From positions 459,001 through 523,000 of the forward strand of contig NZ_CP059183.1 in assembly GCF_014251275.1 (NCBI RefSeq): DNA of 64,000 bases, given 5' to 3'. Below the pieces are notes generated by a model. It was given only the letters and a program-made list of their open reading frames with translations. It did no database searches and was not told the DNA's origin. Numbering within the stretch: position 1 is the first letter of the stretch; every line of letters starts with the position of its first letter. The position numbers were made by a program, and so were the translations under genes. The stretch is from Blattabacterium cuenoti (GTDB taxonomy: Bacteria > Bacteroidota > Bacteroidia > Flavobacteriales > Blattabacteriaceae). Below are positions 45,999 through 55,934 of this stretch, piece after piece.

Positions 45999-48287
45999 TT
46001 AATTATAAGTATTTTTTCTTGCTAATTTTGCAGCTTTTGTCATATTTTTAAGTGATTTTAATACTTCATCCCAATTTCTAGTTTTTAAGCCACAATCTGG
46101 ATTAATCCAAATATTTTTAATTGGTATTAATAAAGTAGCTTTTTTAATTAATTCAAAAATTTCTTTAACAGTAGGAATCCTAGGAGAATGTATATCATAT
46201 ACACCAGGCCCTATTTCATTAGGATAAGAAAATTCTGAAAAAGCTTTTAACAAGTCCATCCCTGATCTATATGTTTCTATAGTTATAACGTCTGCATCTA
46301 AATCTGCAATATATTTTAGTATATCATTAAATTGACTATAACACATATGCGTATGAATTTGAGTATCATCTTTTACTCCACTTGAAGAAATATGAAAAGC
46401 TTTAATAGACCAATTAAAATACTTTTTCCAATTCTTTTTCTTTAAAGGTAGTCCTTCTCTTAAAGCAGGTTCATCAATCTGTATTATTCGTATTCCAGAA
46501 TTTTCTAAAGATAGGACTTCTTCTCTAATAGCCCATGCTATTTGAAACGCAGTTTCATGTACAGGTTGATCATTTCTAACAAATGACCACTGTAAAATAG
46601 TTACTGGGCCAGTCAACATTCCTTTTATAAATTTATTTGTTTTAGATTTTGCAAAAGTCATCCATTCAATTGTCATATCTCCTTTTCTACTAACATCTCC
46701 ATAAATAATAGGTGGTCTTACGCATCTACTTCCATAACTTTGTACCCATCCATTATCAGTAGGAACAATTCCATTTAATTTATCTGAAAAATATTCTACC
46801 ATATCAGTTCTCTCAAATTCTCCATGTACTAAAACGTCTAAACCTATATCTTCCTGTATATTAATAACATTTACAATAAATTCCTGGATTTTTTTTATGT
46901 AATTTTTTTTACTTATCTTTTTATTACGAAATTTATTACGTATACTTCGTATTTCTTTAGTTTGTGGAAAAGATCCTATTGTTGTAGTAGGAAATATTGG
47001 AAGATTAAATTTTATTTTTTGTTTTTCTTGTCTATATTTAAAAACATTTTTTCTTTTCAAATTTTCCTTTTTATCAGATATTTCTTTAATCTTTTCATTA
47101 TAAGAACTAGATTTATTTTTAATTTTTTTCATTAAAAAATAATTTTCAGATAAAATTTTTTTATTCCCTTTTACAATTTTTTCTAAGTCATTTAATTCAT
47201 TAATTTTTTGCTTAGCAAAAGCTATTCTATTTTTTATATCTGTATGAATATTTATCTCATTTTCCACATCTATAGGTACATGTAATAATGAGCAACTAGG
47301 AGCTAACATTACATTATCTTCTCCTATTGATTTTATTGTTTTTTCTATAATTTTAATTGATTTATAATAATCATTTTTCCATATATTTTTACCATCTACA
47401 ATCCCTAAAGATAAAGTAATATCTGATTTTATAACAAAATCTATAACAATGTCTAATTGATTTATATCTTCTACTAAATCTATATGTATAGCTTTTATTT
47501 TAATGTTTTTTAATACAGATATATTTTCAGAAATTCCATCAAAATAAGTTGCCAATAAAATGCTAATTCCTGAACATTTTTCAGATAATTTATTATAAGC
47601 ATACTGAAAAATACTTTTATATTTTTCTGATAAATCCAATGATAAAATAGGCTCATCCAACTGTATCCAATAAATTCCTCTATTTTTTAATTTGTTAATT
47701 ATTTCTATATAAGTAGGTAGTATGTTATCAATTAAATCTATTCTATTAAAAAATTTATCTTTTTCTTTTCCTAAAAAAAGATAAGTTATTGGGCCAATCA
47801 AAATAGGTTTAACTTTTTCTATATCCTTTAACAAAAATTTTAATTCTTCTAATTCATTAAATATTTTGTTGGAATAAATATAAAATTTTTGATCTTTTTT
47901 AAATTCTGGAACAATATAATGATAATTAGTATTAAACCACTTAGTCATTTCCATAGCCTTAATATCCCATTCATTTTTTTGAAATCCTCTAGCCATAGAA
48001 AAATATAAATCAAAATGATTTTTAATTATTGAAATTTCTAAATAAGAATCAGGTATAACTCCTAACAATAAAGACATATCTAAAACATGATCATAAAAAC
48101 TAAAATCATTACATTGTATTAAATCCAATCCTGAACTTTTTTGTAAGATCCAATTTTCTTTTCTTATTTTCTCACCAACTTTTATTAAAGTATTTAAATC
48201 AATATTATTTGTCCAATAAGATTCACAAGCTTTTTTTAATTCTCTTTTATTCCCTATACGTGGGTATCCTAAATTATGTTTCAGCAT
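45999..48287 (-). CDS. metE: cobalamin-independent methionine synthase
   Basis: 762 residues from ATG 48287 (a TTG two codons earlier is possible). N-terminal HNLGYPRIGNKRELKKA matches the E. coli start. The C-terminal barrel has the zinc ligands in HTHMCYSQF and NPDCGLKTRNW, and ISSSGVKDDTQ before them. It methylates homocysteine with methyl-THF polyglutamate and needs no B12. The central linker (about 350-425) is Lys-rich and divergent. It stands between sufE and the alternative GlmU gene. Confidence 0.96.
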   Translation of the reverse strand: MLKHNLGYPRIGNKRELKKACESYWTNNIDLNTLIKVGEKIRKENWILQKSSGLDLIQCNDFSFYDHVLDMSLLLGVIPDSYLEISIIKNHFDLYFSMARGFQKNEWDIKAMEMTKWFNTNYHYIVPEFKKDQKFYIYSNKIFNELEELKFLLKDIEKVKPILIGPITYLFLGKEKDKFFNRIDLIDNILPTYIEIINKLKNRGIYWIQLDEPILSLDLSEKYKSIFQYAYNKLSEKCSGISILLATYFDGISENISVLKNIKIKAIHIDLVEDINQLDIVIDFVIKSDITLSLGIVDGKNIWKNDYYKSIKIIEKTIKSIGEDNVMLAPSCSLLHVPIDVENEINIHTDIKNRIAFAKQKINELNDLEKIVKGNKKILSENYFLMKKIKNKSSSYNEKIKEISDKKENLKRKNVFKYRQEKQKIKFNLPIFPTTTIGSFPQTKEIRSIRNKFRNKKISKKNYIKKIQEFIVNVINIQEDIGLDVLVHGEFERTDMVEYFSDKLNGIVPTDNGWVQSYGSRCVRPPIIYGDVSRKGDMTIEWMTFAKSKTNKFIKGMLTGPVTILQWSFVRNDQPVHETAFQIAWAIREEVLSLENSGIRIIQIDEPALREGLPLKKKNWKKYFNWSIKAFHISSSGVKDDTQIHTHMCYSQFNDILKYIADLDADVITIETYRSGMDLLKAFSEFSYPNEIGPGVYDIHSPRIPTVKEIFELIKKATLLIPIKNIWINPDCGLKTRNWDEVLKSLKNMTKAAKLARKNTYN

Positions 48288-48308
48288 AAACAATGTTTTT
48301 AAAAAAAA

Positions 48309-49511
48309 TTAAACATTTGACATTTTATATAAATGTTCTAATATTTTTTCTTCTAAAATAGATAATTTTTTTTTTCTTCTTTTCATCATTAAATTTGCAG
48401 TTTCACAAACTCTGTAAAAAGGAATTCTTTTATTACATTGAATTCCACCAAAAGAAAAAGATGGAATATATCTGGGAGGGAATCCATATCCAAAAATACT
48501 TGTACATACTCCTATTACAGTAGCGGTATTAAATTGAGTATTTATAGCAGATTTAGAATGATCTCCCATAATTATTCCAAAAAATTGCATATTAATTGGT
48601 GAAAAAATTTTTTTTTCATAATTCCATAATGTTACATCTCTGTAATCGTTTCTTAAATTAGAGACATTAGTTCCAGCACCTAAATTACACCACTTTCCTA
48701 AAATAGAATGTCCAAGGAATCCATCATGAGCTTTATTAGAATAAGAAAAAAGTAAAGAATTTTTAATTTCTCCTCCAACTTTACAAAAAGAACCTATAGT
48801 TGTATTTCCATATATTTTTGATCCCATATTTACTATTGTTTTTTTACCTATATATACTGGCCCTCTTATTAAACATCCTTCCATAATTTCAACTCCTTTA
48901 TCAATATAAATAGGTCCAAATTTTGCATTAAGTACTACATTGTTAGTTACTATATTTTCCTTTAAATAAATTCTTTCTTTACAAATAAGAATATTTCTAC
49001 CAAGTAAAGTGGAAGATCTTTTTCCTTTTGTATAAAACATAAAATCTTTTTTCAAAATATTCTTGTTTTGTACAATAATATCCCATACATTTTTAATATG
49101 AATAATTTTATTTATTTCATAAACTTTACTATATTTTTTTATAGAAAAAAAATTTTTATATTCATATTCTTCATAAGAAAAAATATTTATTCTTGCTGCT
49201 ACAATATTTTTTTGGAAAGAAATTGCTTCATTTTTTTTCAATGATATAATTGTGTTAATTAATTCTTCATTAGGAATAAATGAAGAATTAATTATAAATA
49301 CATTTTTAAATAAAATTTTATTTTTTTTAAATGAATTTTTCTTTAAAAGAAACGGTTGTGTAAAAATGCAAATAGCTTTATATCCAAGTTTTTTTTCCCA
49401 TCTTTCTTTTATTGTAAAAAGTCCTAAATGAATTTCCGATATAGATCTAGTAAGAGTTATAGGAAATAAATTTTTCCATTCAAACATTCCATCATATAAT
49501 ATGAAATTCAT
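48309..49511 (-). CDS. alternative GlmU-like sugar nucleotidyltransferase/acyltransferase
   Basis: 400 residues. The N-terminal part (about 1-175) is a divergent nucleotidyltransferase-like domain beginning FILYDGMFEWKNLFPITLTRS. The C-terminal part (about 180-375) is a left-handed beta-helix of hexapeptides, with GPVYIGKKTIVNMGSKIYG and LGAGTNVSNLRNDY. This is the Bacteroidota form thought to replace standard GlmU in making UDP-GlcNAc, and it fits with GlmM. A 16-bp perfect inverted repeat lies in the N-terminal half (49256-49294). Confidence 0.85.
   Translation of the reverse strand: MNFILYDGMFEWKNLFPITLTRSISEIHLGLFTIKERWEKKLGYKAICIFTQPFLLKKNSFKKNKILFKNVFIINSSFIPNEELINTIISLKKNEAISFQKNIVAARINIFSYEEYEYKNFFSIKKYSKVYEINKIIHIKNVWDIIVQNKNILKKDFMFYTKGKRSSTLLGRNILICKERIYLKENIVTNNVVLNAKFGPIYIDKGVEIMEGCLIRGPVYIGKKTIVNMGSKIYGNTTIGSFCKVGGEIKNSLLFSYSNKAHDGFLGHSILGKWCNLGAGTNVSNLRNDYRDVTLWNYEKKIFSPINMQFFGIIMGDHSKSAINTQFNTATVIGVCTSIFGYGFPPRYIPSFSFGGIQCNKRIPFYRVCETANLMMKRRKKKLSILEEKILEHLYKMSNV
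49256..49294. repeat. perfect 16-bp inverted repeat inside the GlmU-like gene
   Basis: TAATTAATTCTTCATT (49256-49271) is the exact reverse complement of 49279-49294, around a 7-base loop. It encodes IINSSFIPNEELINTII of the protein on the minus strand. Confidence 0.93.
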
Positions 49512-49522
49512 TTTTTTATTTT

Positions 49523-49777
49523 TTAAAACTTCTTATATTTTTCATATTTTTTTTTAAATTTCTCTGCTGGACCAGTTTTTCCAAAAAATCTTTTTTCTCC
49601 TGTAAAAAACGGATGAGAGTAACTAGATATTTCCATTTTGTATAAAGGGTAATTAATCCCATTTATTTTTATAACATCTTTTGTCCTTACAGTAGATCTA
49701 CAAATAAAAGTTTTTTCATTGTTAATATCTTTAAATACAACTTTTCTATAATTATTTGGATGTATATTTTTTTTCAT
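49523..49777 (-). CDS. rpmE2: 50S ribosomal protein L31 type B
   Basis: 84 residues. The start IHPNNYRKVVFKDINN and the end HPFFTGEKRFFGKTGPAEKFKKKY are typical of L31. It lacks the zinc-binding Cys pairs of type A L31, so it is the Cys-minus (type B) form, which is the usual one in this phylum. It lies between KAS III and the GlmU-like gene, with gaps of 5 and 11 bases. Confidence 0.95.
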   Translation of the reverse strand: MKKNIHPNNYRKVVFKDINNEKTFICRSTVRTKDVIKINGINYPLYKMEISSYSHPFFTGEKRFFGKTGPAEKFKKKYEKYKKF

Positions 49778-49782
49778 AAATT

Positions 49783-50892
49783 TTATTTTTTTGTAATTGG
49801 AAAACGGTAAATTATTCCATTAATATTCATACTAGCTCCCAAAGATACCATTAGTATTATATCTCCAGGATAAATTCTATGATTTGATATTTTTTTATTA
49901 ATAATTAAATCCAATAGTGTTGGTACAGTAGCAACAGAAGAATTTCCAAATTTATGAACAGTCATAGGCATTATTTTTTCTAAAAAATTATCACTTTCAT
50001 ATGAATAATCATATAGCTTTAATAATCTTTTTAAAATAGCATAATCCATTTTTGCATTAGCTTGATGAATAAGAATTTTTTTTATATCTCTTAAATGTAA
50101 ATTTGTATTATCTAAAATATTTTTCAAAAAATATGGAACTTCTGTTAATGCATATTCATAAATTTTCTTTCCATTCATTTTAATATTTACCAATGAATTT
50201 TTATACTTTTTATTTAACGATGGCCCATTAGTTAAATAATATAATTCATCATTATTATTACATTGACTATCATGATAAATAATTCCATATTTTTCAGAAG
50301 AATAATTATTCATAAGTACAGCAGATAAGACCGCTGCACCAGATCCATCTGAAAATATCATAGAATTTTTATCATAAGGATCAATTACCCTGGATAATGT
50401 TTCAGATCCAGTAATTAAAATATTTTTTGCATATTTAGCTTGTAAAAGTTGATTTGCTAAAATCATACCTTCTATCCATCCTGGACATCCAAAAATCATA
50501 TCATATGGCTTGCATTTTATATTTTTTATATTCAGTTTATTTTTAACTTTTGCAGATATAGAAGGAACAATATCAGATTGAAAAGAAATAGGATTAACAT
50601 TTCCATAATTGTGAGCTGAAATAATATAATCTATTTTTTCTTTACAAATTTTAGAATCTATAAGTGCTTTTTTTGCAGCAATTGCTGCAATATCAGAATT
50701 TAACAAATTTTTATCAATATATCTTCTTTCTTTTATTTCTGTAATTTTCTGAAATTTTTTTATAATATCACTAATAGATTTTTTAATTTTTAATCCTTTT
50801 TCATCACAAAAATTATGATTTAAAAAAAAATCATTTTTTACAATTTTTTTTGGTAAAAAATGGCCGGTTCCAGTTATTATTGATTGTATCAT
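49783..50892 (-). CDS. fabH: 3-oxoacyl-ACP synthase III family protein
   Basis: 369 residues, longer than classic FabH (about 320). The thiolase-fold triad is complete: C136 in MIFGCPGWIEG, H276 in LIHQANAKMD and N317 in FGNSSVATVP. It starts chains by condensing an acyl-CoA with malonyl-ACP. The longer form with CPGW around the Cys is a distinct Bacteroidota subgroup, so a role beyond primary fatty-acid initiation is possible. The symbol is a family-level choice. It is divergent from menG. Confidence 0.82.
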   Translation of the reverse strand: MIQSIITGTGHFLPKKIVKNDFFLNHNFCDEKGLKIKKSISDIIKKFQKITEIKERRYIDKNLLNSDIAAIAAKKALIDSKICKEKIDYIISAHNYGNVNPISFQSDIVPSISAKVKNKLNIKNIKCKPYDMIFGCPGWIEGMILANQLLQAKYAKNILITGSETLSRVIDPYDKNSMIFSDGSGAAVLSAVLMNNYSSEKYGIIYHDSQCNNNDELYYLTNGPSLNKKYKNSLVNIKMNGKKIYEYALTEVPYFLKNILDNTNLHLRDIKKILIHQANAKMDYAILKRLLKLYDYSYESDNFLEKIMPMTVHKFGNSSVATVPTLLDLIINKKISNHRIYPGDIILMVSLGASMNINGIIYRFPITKK

Positions 50893-51099
50893 TCCTGATT
50901 ATGATAAGATCAGGTTATAGGTTATAGGTTGTAATGTAAATGTAAATATAAAATATAAATAAAATAAATAAAATTCTTTATAAATAAAAAATAATACCAT
51001 TGTTTGTACAAATGTACAAATATTAAAATTAAATATTAAATGTTAAATATAAATTTGTAAAATAAAAAAATATTAATAAAGTCTTTTATTTTTCAAAAA
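50893..51099. promoter_or_regulatory. divergent intergenic region with exact TGTACA palindrome
   Basis: 207 bases between the KAS III and menG starts. It contains TTTGTACA-AA-TGTACAAA (51003-51020), an exact inverted repeat with 8-base arms and the only G/C-containing palindrome of the region. A stem CCTGAT/ATCAGG at 50894-50914 lies just upstream of the KAS III start. A heptamer duplication GGTTATAGGTTATAGG is at 50913-50928. Short A/T-rich repeats fill the rest. Operator function is inference. Confidence 0.35.
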
Positions 51100-51828
51100 A
51101 TGAAGAAAATAAAAAAAAAAAAATTGAACGAAATGTTTGATAATATTTCTAATAGATATGATTTAATTAATCATTTATTGTCATTAGGAATGGATATTGT
51201 ATGGAGAAAAAATGCCATTGTTCTATTAAATAAAATAAAAGTAAAAAAAAATTTAATAATAAAAAATATATTAGATTTAGCTACTGGAACTGGAGATTTT
51301 ATTTTATTATTAGCTAATACATTTCGTTCTTCTTCTATTGTAGGATTAGATCCTTCCAAAAAAATGTTAAAATTAGCTAGTAAAAAAATAGAAAAAAATT
51401 TACTAATAAATAGAGTAAGATTTATTCAAGGATTTTCTCATTCTCTTCCATTCAAAAATGAAACATTTGATTTAATAACTATTTCTTTCGGGTTAAGAAA
51501 CTTTCAATACATAAATCTTTCTATGAGAGAAATATTTAGAACTTTAAAATATAATGGAATATTGGAAATATTAGAATTTTCTTATCCATCTAATTTTTTT
51601 ATAAAAAAAATTTATAGTTTATATTCTAATTTTTTTATAAGAAAAATAGGTAGAATATTATCAGGAGATAATAATGCATATAATTATTTAGAAGAATCTA
51701 TTAAAAACTTCAACTTACACGGAAAAAAAATGAAAAAATTTCTTAAATATCATAAATTCCATTCTTTATACATAAAAGAACTAACTTTCAAAATTACTTC
51801 AATATATATTTCAAAAAAATATGTATAA
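51100..51828 (+). CDS. menG: demethylmenaquinone methyltransferase
   Basis: 242 residues of the UbiE/MenG family. The SAM-binding motif ILDLATGTGDF near 60-72, VGLDPSKKML, and the family block FGLRNFQYINLSMREIFRTLK are all present, with GDNNAYNYLEESI near the end. In an organism with a Bacteroidota-type Sdh and no sign of ubiquinone synthesis, menaquinone is the likely product. Its last 8 bases overlap an alternative start of the GH3 gene. Confidence 0.93.
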   Translation: MKKIKKKKLNEMFDNISNRYDLINHLLSLGMDIVWRKNAIVLLNKIKVKKNLIIKNILDLATGTGDFILLLANTFRSSSIVGLDPSKKMLKLASKKIEKNLLINRVRFIQGFSHSLPFKNETFDLITISFGLRNFQYINLSMREIFRTLKYNGILEILEFSYPSNFFIKKIYSLYSNFFIRKIGRILSGDNNAYNYLEESIKNFNLHGKKMKKFLKYHKFHSLYIKELTFKITSIYISKKYV

Positions 51829-51871
51829 AAATATTAGTTTTAATATTTTTAATATATATATAAATATAAAA

Positions 51872-53404
51872 ATGATAAAGTATTTATCTGGATATTTAAC
51901 ATCTTTTTTTCTTAAAAAAAGAATAAAAAATATAGAATCATTTATGCGTTATCCAATAGAAATACAAAAAAATTTAATGAATAAATTAATTTTTTATGCT
52001 AAAAATACAGAATTTGGAAATAAATATGGATTTAGTGATATTAAAAAATATAAACAATTTTCTGAAAGAATCCCACTTTGTAAATATTCTGATATAAAAT
52101 CTACAATAAAAAGAATTCAAAAAGGAGAAAAAAATATATTATGGCCTGGATCTGTAAAATGGTTTGCAAGATCATCAGGAACTACAAATGAAAAAAGTAA
52201 ATATATTCCTATTACTAAACTATCCATGTATGAATGTCATTATAAAGCTGGAAAAGATGTATTATCTATTTATATACATAATCATCCAAATACTAAAATT
52301 TTTTTTGGTAAAGCAATTAGACTAGGAGGAAGTTATACTTTATACAAAAATTACAATACATTCTTTGGAGATTTATCTTCTATTTTAATAAAAAATATGC
52401 CTTTTTGGGCAGAAAGTATTTGTATTCCTAAAAAAAAAATATCCTTAATAAGTGAATGGGAAAAAAAATTGTATAATTTAGTACAAACTACTGGAAATAA
52501 AGATGTTCGTATTTTGTTTGGAGTTTGTTCTTGGTTATTAATTTTCTTAAATAAATTATTAAGTAAATTAAATAAGAAAAATATTAATGAAATTTGGCCA
52601 AATATAGAAGTAATATTTCATGGTGGAGTTAGTTTAGAACCTTATATACAACAGTACAGAAAAATATTTAATAAACCTATAAATTATTATAATATATACA
52701 GTGCTTCAGAAGGATTTTTTGCAGTACAAGATAATAATAGTGTTGAAGATCTTTTACTTCTTTTAAATCATGGAATTTTTTACGAATTTATTCCAATAGA
52801 AGAAATAAATAATACTAGTCCAAAAGTATTATCTATTGATAGTGTTGAATTAAATAAAAATTATGCTATGGTAATTTCTACTAATGCTGGATTATGGAGA
52901 TATATTATTGGAGACACAGTAAAATTTACTAATTTATACCCTCATAGAATTTATATATCTGGTAGGATTACTCATTATATAAATTCTTTTGGAGAAGAAT
53001 TAATTGTTTCTAATGCAGAAAAAGCATTAAATAATACTTGTATGAAAACAAATTCTATCATTAATGAATATACTGTTGCACCAATTTATATTAGTGATAA
53101 TAATACTGGAGCTCATGAATGGGTAATAGAATTCAAAAAAACTCCAAAAAGTTTTTATAAGTTTAGAGATATATTAGATAAAGAATTAAAAATGTTGAAT
53201 TCAGATTATGAAACAAAACGACACAAAGATATGGTGTTAAGACCTCCTGTTTTGTGTATAGTAAGAAATGGATTATTTTACGATTGGTTAAAAAAAAATA
53301 AAAAATTAGGTGGACAAAATAAAATTCCTCGTTTATTTAACGATAGAAAATATGTAGATTCTATATTAAGTATGGAAAAGAATACATTTAAAAAATATTT
53401 ATAA
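51872..53404 (+). CDS. GH3 family protein
   Basis: 510 residues from ATG 51872. An earlier ATG (51821) overlaps menG and adds 17 A/T-coded residues that do not look like the family. The P-loop-like ATP site ARSSGTTNEKSKYIPIT, YSASEGFFAVQD and GLWRYIIGDTVKFTN are the adenylate-forming motifs of GH3 enzymes. Plant GH3 proteins link amino acids to jasmonate or auxin. The role of bacterial members is unknown. Survival in a reduced genome suggests a needed acyl-activating step. Confidence 0.85.
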   Translation: MIKYLSGYLTSFFLKKRIKNIESFMRYPIEIQKNLMNKLIFYAKNTEFGNKYGFSDIKKYKQFSERIPLCKYSDIKSTIKRIQKGEKNILWPGSVKWFARSSGTTNEKSKYIPITKLSMYECHYKAGKDVLSIYIHNHPNTKIFFGKAIRLGGSYTLYKNYNTFFGDLSSILIKNMPFWAESICIPKKKISLISEWEKKLYNLVQTTGNKDVRILFGVCSWLLIFLNKLLSKLNKKNINEIWPNIEVIFHGGVSLEPYIQQYRKIFNKPINYYNIYSASEGFFAVQDNNSVEDLLLLLNHGIFYEFIPIEEINNTSPKVLSIDSVELNKNYAMVISTNAGLWRYIIGDTVKFTNLYPHRIYISGRITHYINSFGEELIVSNAEKALNNTCMKTNSIINEYTVAPIYISDNNTGAHEWVIEFKKTPKSFYKFRDILDKELKMLNSDYETKRHKDMVLRPPVLCIVRNGLFYDWLKKNKKLGGQNKIPRLFNDRKYVDSILSMEKNTFKKYL

Positions 53405-53422
53405 CTTTACAATATTTTTATT

Positions 53423-53698
53423 ATGACCTCGAATAAGAATAAGGAAAATAAAAAAAAAATCTTCAAAAATTATGGTAAGTCTATTTTTGATACAGGATCT
53501 TCTCAAGTACAAGTAGCTTTGTTTACTTTTAGAATTAATCATTTAAGCAATCATCTTAAAAAAAATAAAAAAGATTTTAATACAGAAAGAACTTTGATAA
53601 AATTAGTAGGAAAAAGAAAAAAATTATTGAAGTACATAGAAAAACGTGATAAAAACAATTATAAAGATATTATTAAACATTTAGGATTAAGAAAATAA
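53423..53698 (+). CDS. rpsO: 30S ribosomal protein S15
   Basis: 91 residues. Helical S15 with FDTGSSQVQVALFTFRINHLSNHLKKNKKDFNTERTL-like core and LVGKRKKLLKYIEKRDKNNYKDIIKHLGLRK end. It binds the central 16S rRNA domain. It sits 28 bases before pnp, the classic rpsO-pnp order. Confidence 0.96.
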   Translation: MTSNKNKENKKKIFKNYGKSIFDTGSSQVQVALFTFRINHLSNHLKKNKKDFNTERTLIKLVGKRKKLLKYIEKRDKNNYKDIIKHLGLRK

Positions 53699-53726
53699 TG
53701 TTTATTATAATATAAAAAGATAAAAT

Positions 53727-55931
53727 ATGCTAGGATCATACACTCCATCAGATACAATAATAAAAGAAACAATATCATTAAAAGATGGAAGTAGCATTAT
53801 TATAGAAACGGGGAACTTAGCAAAACAAGCAAATGGTTCTGCAACAGTTAGAATAAATGATACGATATTGTTAGCTACAGTAGTTTTGTCCAAGGAAACA
53901 AAAAATGAAAATAATTTCCTTCCTTTAACAGTAGATTATAGAGAAAAATATTACGCATCAGGGAAAATACCTGGAGGATTTGTAAAAAGAGAAGGAAGAC
54001 CTACAAACGAAGAAATATTAATAATGAGATTGGTTGATCGTGTTTTAAGACCTATGTTTCCGTGTTATTTTAAAAGAGAAATACAAATATCAATTTTATT
54101 ATTGTCATACGATTATACTGTTTCTCCTGATGGATTAGCTGGATTAGCTGCCTCATCAGCTTTATCAGTTTCTGGAGTCCCATTTTATGGGCCGATATCT
54201 GAAGTGCGTATTGTTCGTTCAAAAGGAAAATTTTTTGTTAATCCAAATATTTATAGATTAGATTATAAAGATGTAGATATTGATTTAGTAATAGGAGCTT
54301 CCATTGATTCTATTTTAATGATAGAAGGAGAAATGAAAGAAATAAAAGAAAAAGAATTATTACAAACTATAATAGAAGCTCATAATATAATAATACCTCA
54401 AATAGAAGCTCAAAAACGATTAGCAAGTAAATTTAAAAATATATATGATTATACTTTAGACTTAGAAAAAAAAAACTACTTAAAAATTTTAAAAGAAAAT
54501 GAAAATTTAAAAAAATGTCTTTTAAATTTTTCATGTGAAAAGATTAAGGAAATTTACAATAGTTTTTTAGACAAGAAAAATAGATCTATACAGGAAGAAA
54601 TTATATTAAACGATTTTAAAAAATCTTTTTTAACGGAAGAAGAAATAATAAATAAAGAAATTATTATAAATCAATTTTATGAAGATATTAAAAAAGAAAT
54701 AATAATAAATTTTGTATTAAAAAAAGGAATTAGATTAGATGGAAGAAAACCAAAACAAATTCGTTCAATTTATAGTATAGTAAATTATCTTCCAAGTGTC
54801 CATGGTTCTGCATTATTTTCCAGAGGGGAAACACAATCTTTAACAACAGTAACATTAGGGTCATCATTAGACATAAATAAAATTGAAAATGTTACAATGG
54901 AAAATCAAGAAAAATTTTATTTGCATTATAATTTTCCGCAATTCTCAACAGGAGAAATAGGATCTAATCGTGGTGGGGGTCTATCTAGAAGAGAGATAGG
55001 TCATGGATACTTAGCTCAAAGAGCACTTAAAAATATAATTCCTGATGATAATCCATATACAATACGTATTGTTTCTGAAATATTAGAATCTAATGGATCA
55101 TCGTCTATGGCTACTGTATGTGCTGCTAGTCTAGCATTGATGGATGCTGGTATACCTATAAAACGACCAGTATCTGGAATATCCATGGGTTTATTTATTA
55201 ATGTAAAAACAGGAAAAAAAATTATTGTCTCTGATTTATCAGGAGAAGAAGATTATTTTGGAAATCTAGATTTTAAAATTGCTGGGACAGATAGGGGGAT
55301 TACTGCTTGTCAAATGGATGTTAAAAATCCAAAAGGATTTACATATGATGTATTAAATAAAATTTTAATACAAGCGTTAGAAGGTAGAATTTTAATTCTA
55401 AAAAAAATGCTTAAAACTCTTCCTAATTATAGAAAAGAATTAAAATCTAATGTTCCAAAAATATATACTTTTAATATTCCAAAAGATTTTATAGGTTTAG
55501 TTATAGGCCCAGGGGGAAAAGTTATTCAAGAAATACAATCATTTACAAAGACAAGTATTTTAATTGAAGAACGAGATGATTTCGGTCATATAGAAATTAT
55601 TGGAGCCGATAATAAACAAATAAAAAAAGCTATCGACAAGATTAAACAAATTATTTTTATTCCTGAATTAGGAAAAGTGTACAAAGCAAAAGTAAAATCT
55701 ATAAAGGATTTTGGTGCTTTTGTTGAAATACATAAAGGAGTAGAAGGTTTATTACATATTTCTGAAATAGTATGGAGGAGACTCAATAATATAGAAGAAG
55801 AATTAAAAGTTGATGATGTTATTGATGTAAAATTAATAGATATAGATAAAAAAAGTAAAAAAATGAAATTTTCCAGAAAAATTCTTATTCCTAATCCTAA
55901 TTCAAAAAAAAATAAGAAAATACAATTATAA
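53727..55931 (+). CDS. pnp: polynucleotide phosphorylase
   Basis: 734 residues. Two RNase PH domains (about 10-230 and 325-555), the second with FSTGEIGSNRGGGLSRREIGHG and DLSGEEDYFGNLDFKIAGT, flank a helical linker. A KH domain (about 585-640, with GLVIGPGGKVIQEIQ) and an S1 domain (about 645-715, with KDFGAFVEIHKGVEGLLHISEI) follow. It degrades RNA 3' to 5' by phosphorolysis. With RNase Y (9290) it makes up the visible mRNA decay machinery. It ends 3 bases before rpoD. Confidence 0.97.
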   Translation: MLGSYTPSDTIIKETISLKDGSSIIIETGNLAKQANGSATVRINDTILLATVVLSKETKNENNFLPLTVDYREKYYASGKIPGGFVKREGRPTNEEILIMRLVDRVLRPMFPCYFKREIQISILLLSYDYTVSPDGLAGLAASSALSVSGVPFYGPISEVRIVRSKGKFFVNPNIYRLDYKDVDIDLVIGASIDSILMIEGEMKEIKEKELLQTIIEAHNIIIPQIEAQKRLASKFKNIYDYTLDLEKKNYLKILKENENLKKCLLNFSCEKIKEIYNSFLDKKNRSIQEEIILNDFKKSFLTEEEIINKEIIINQFYEDIKKEIIINFVLKKGIRLDGRKPKQIRSIYSIVNYLPSVHGSALFSRGETQSLTTVTLGSSLDINKIENVTMENQEKFYLHYNFPQFSTGEIGSNRGGGLSRREIGHGYLAQRALKNIIPDDNPYTIRIVSEILESNGSSSMATVCAASLALMDAGIPIKRPVSGISMGLFINVKTGKKIIVSDLSGEEDYFGNLDFKIAGTDRGITACQMDVKNPKGFTYDVLNKILIQALEGRILILKKMLKTLPNYRKELKSNVPKIYTFNIPKDFIGLVIGPGGKVIQEIQSFTKTSILIEERDDFGHIEIIGADNKQIKKAIDKIKQIIFIPELGKVYKAKVKSIKDFGAFVEIHKGVEGLLHISEIVWRRLNNIEEELKVDDVIDVKLIDIDKKSKKMKFSRKILIPNPNSKKNKKIQL

Positions 55932-55934
55932 TAT

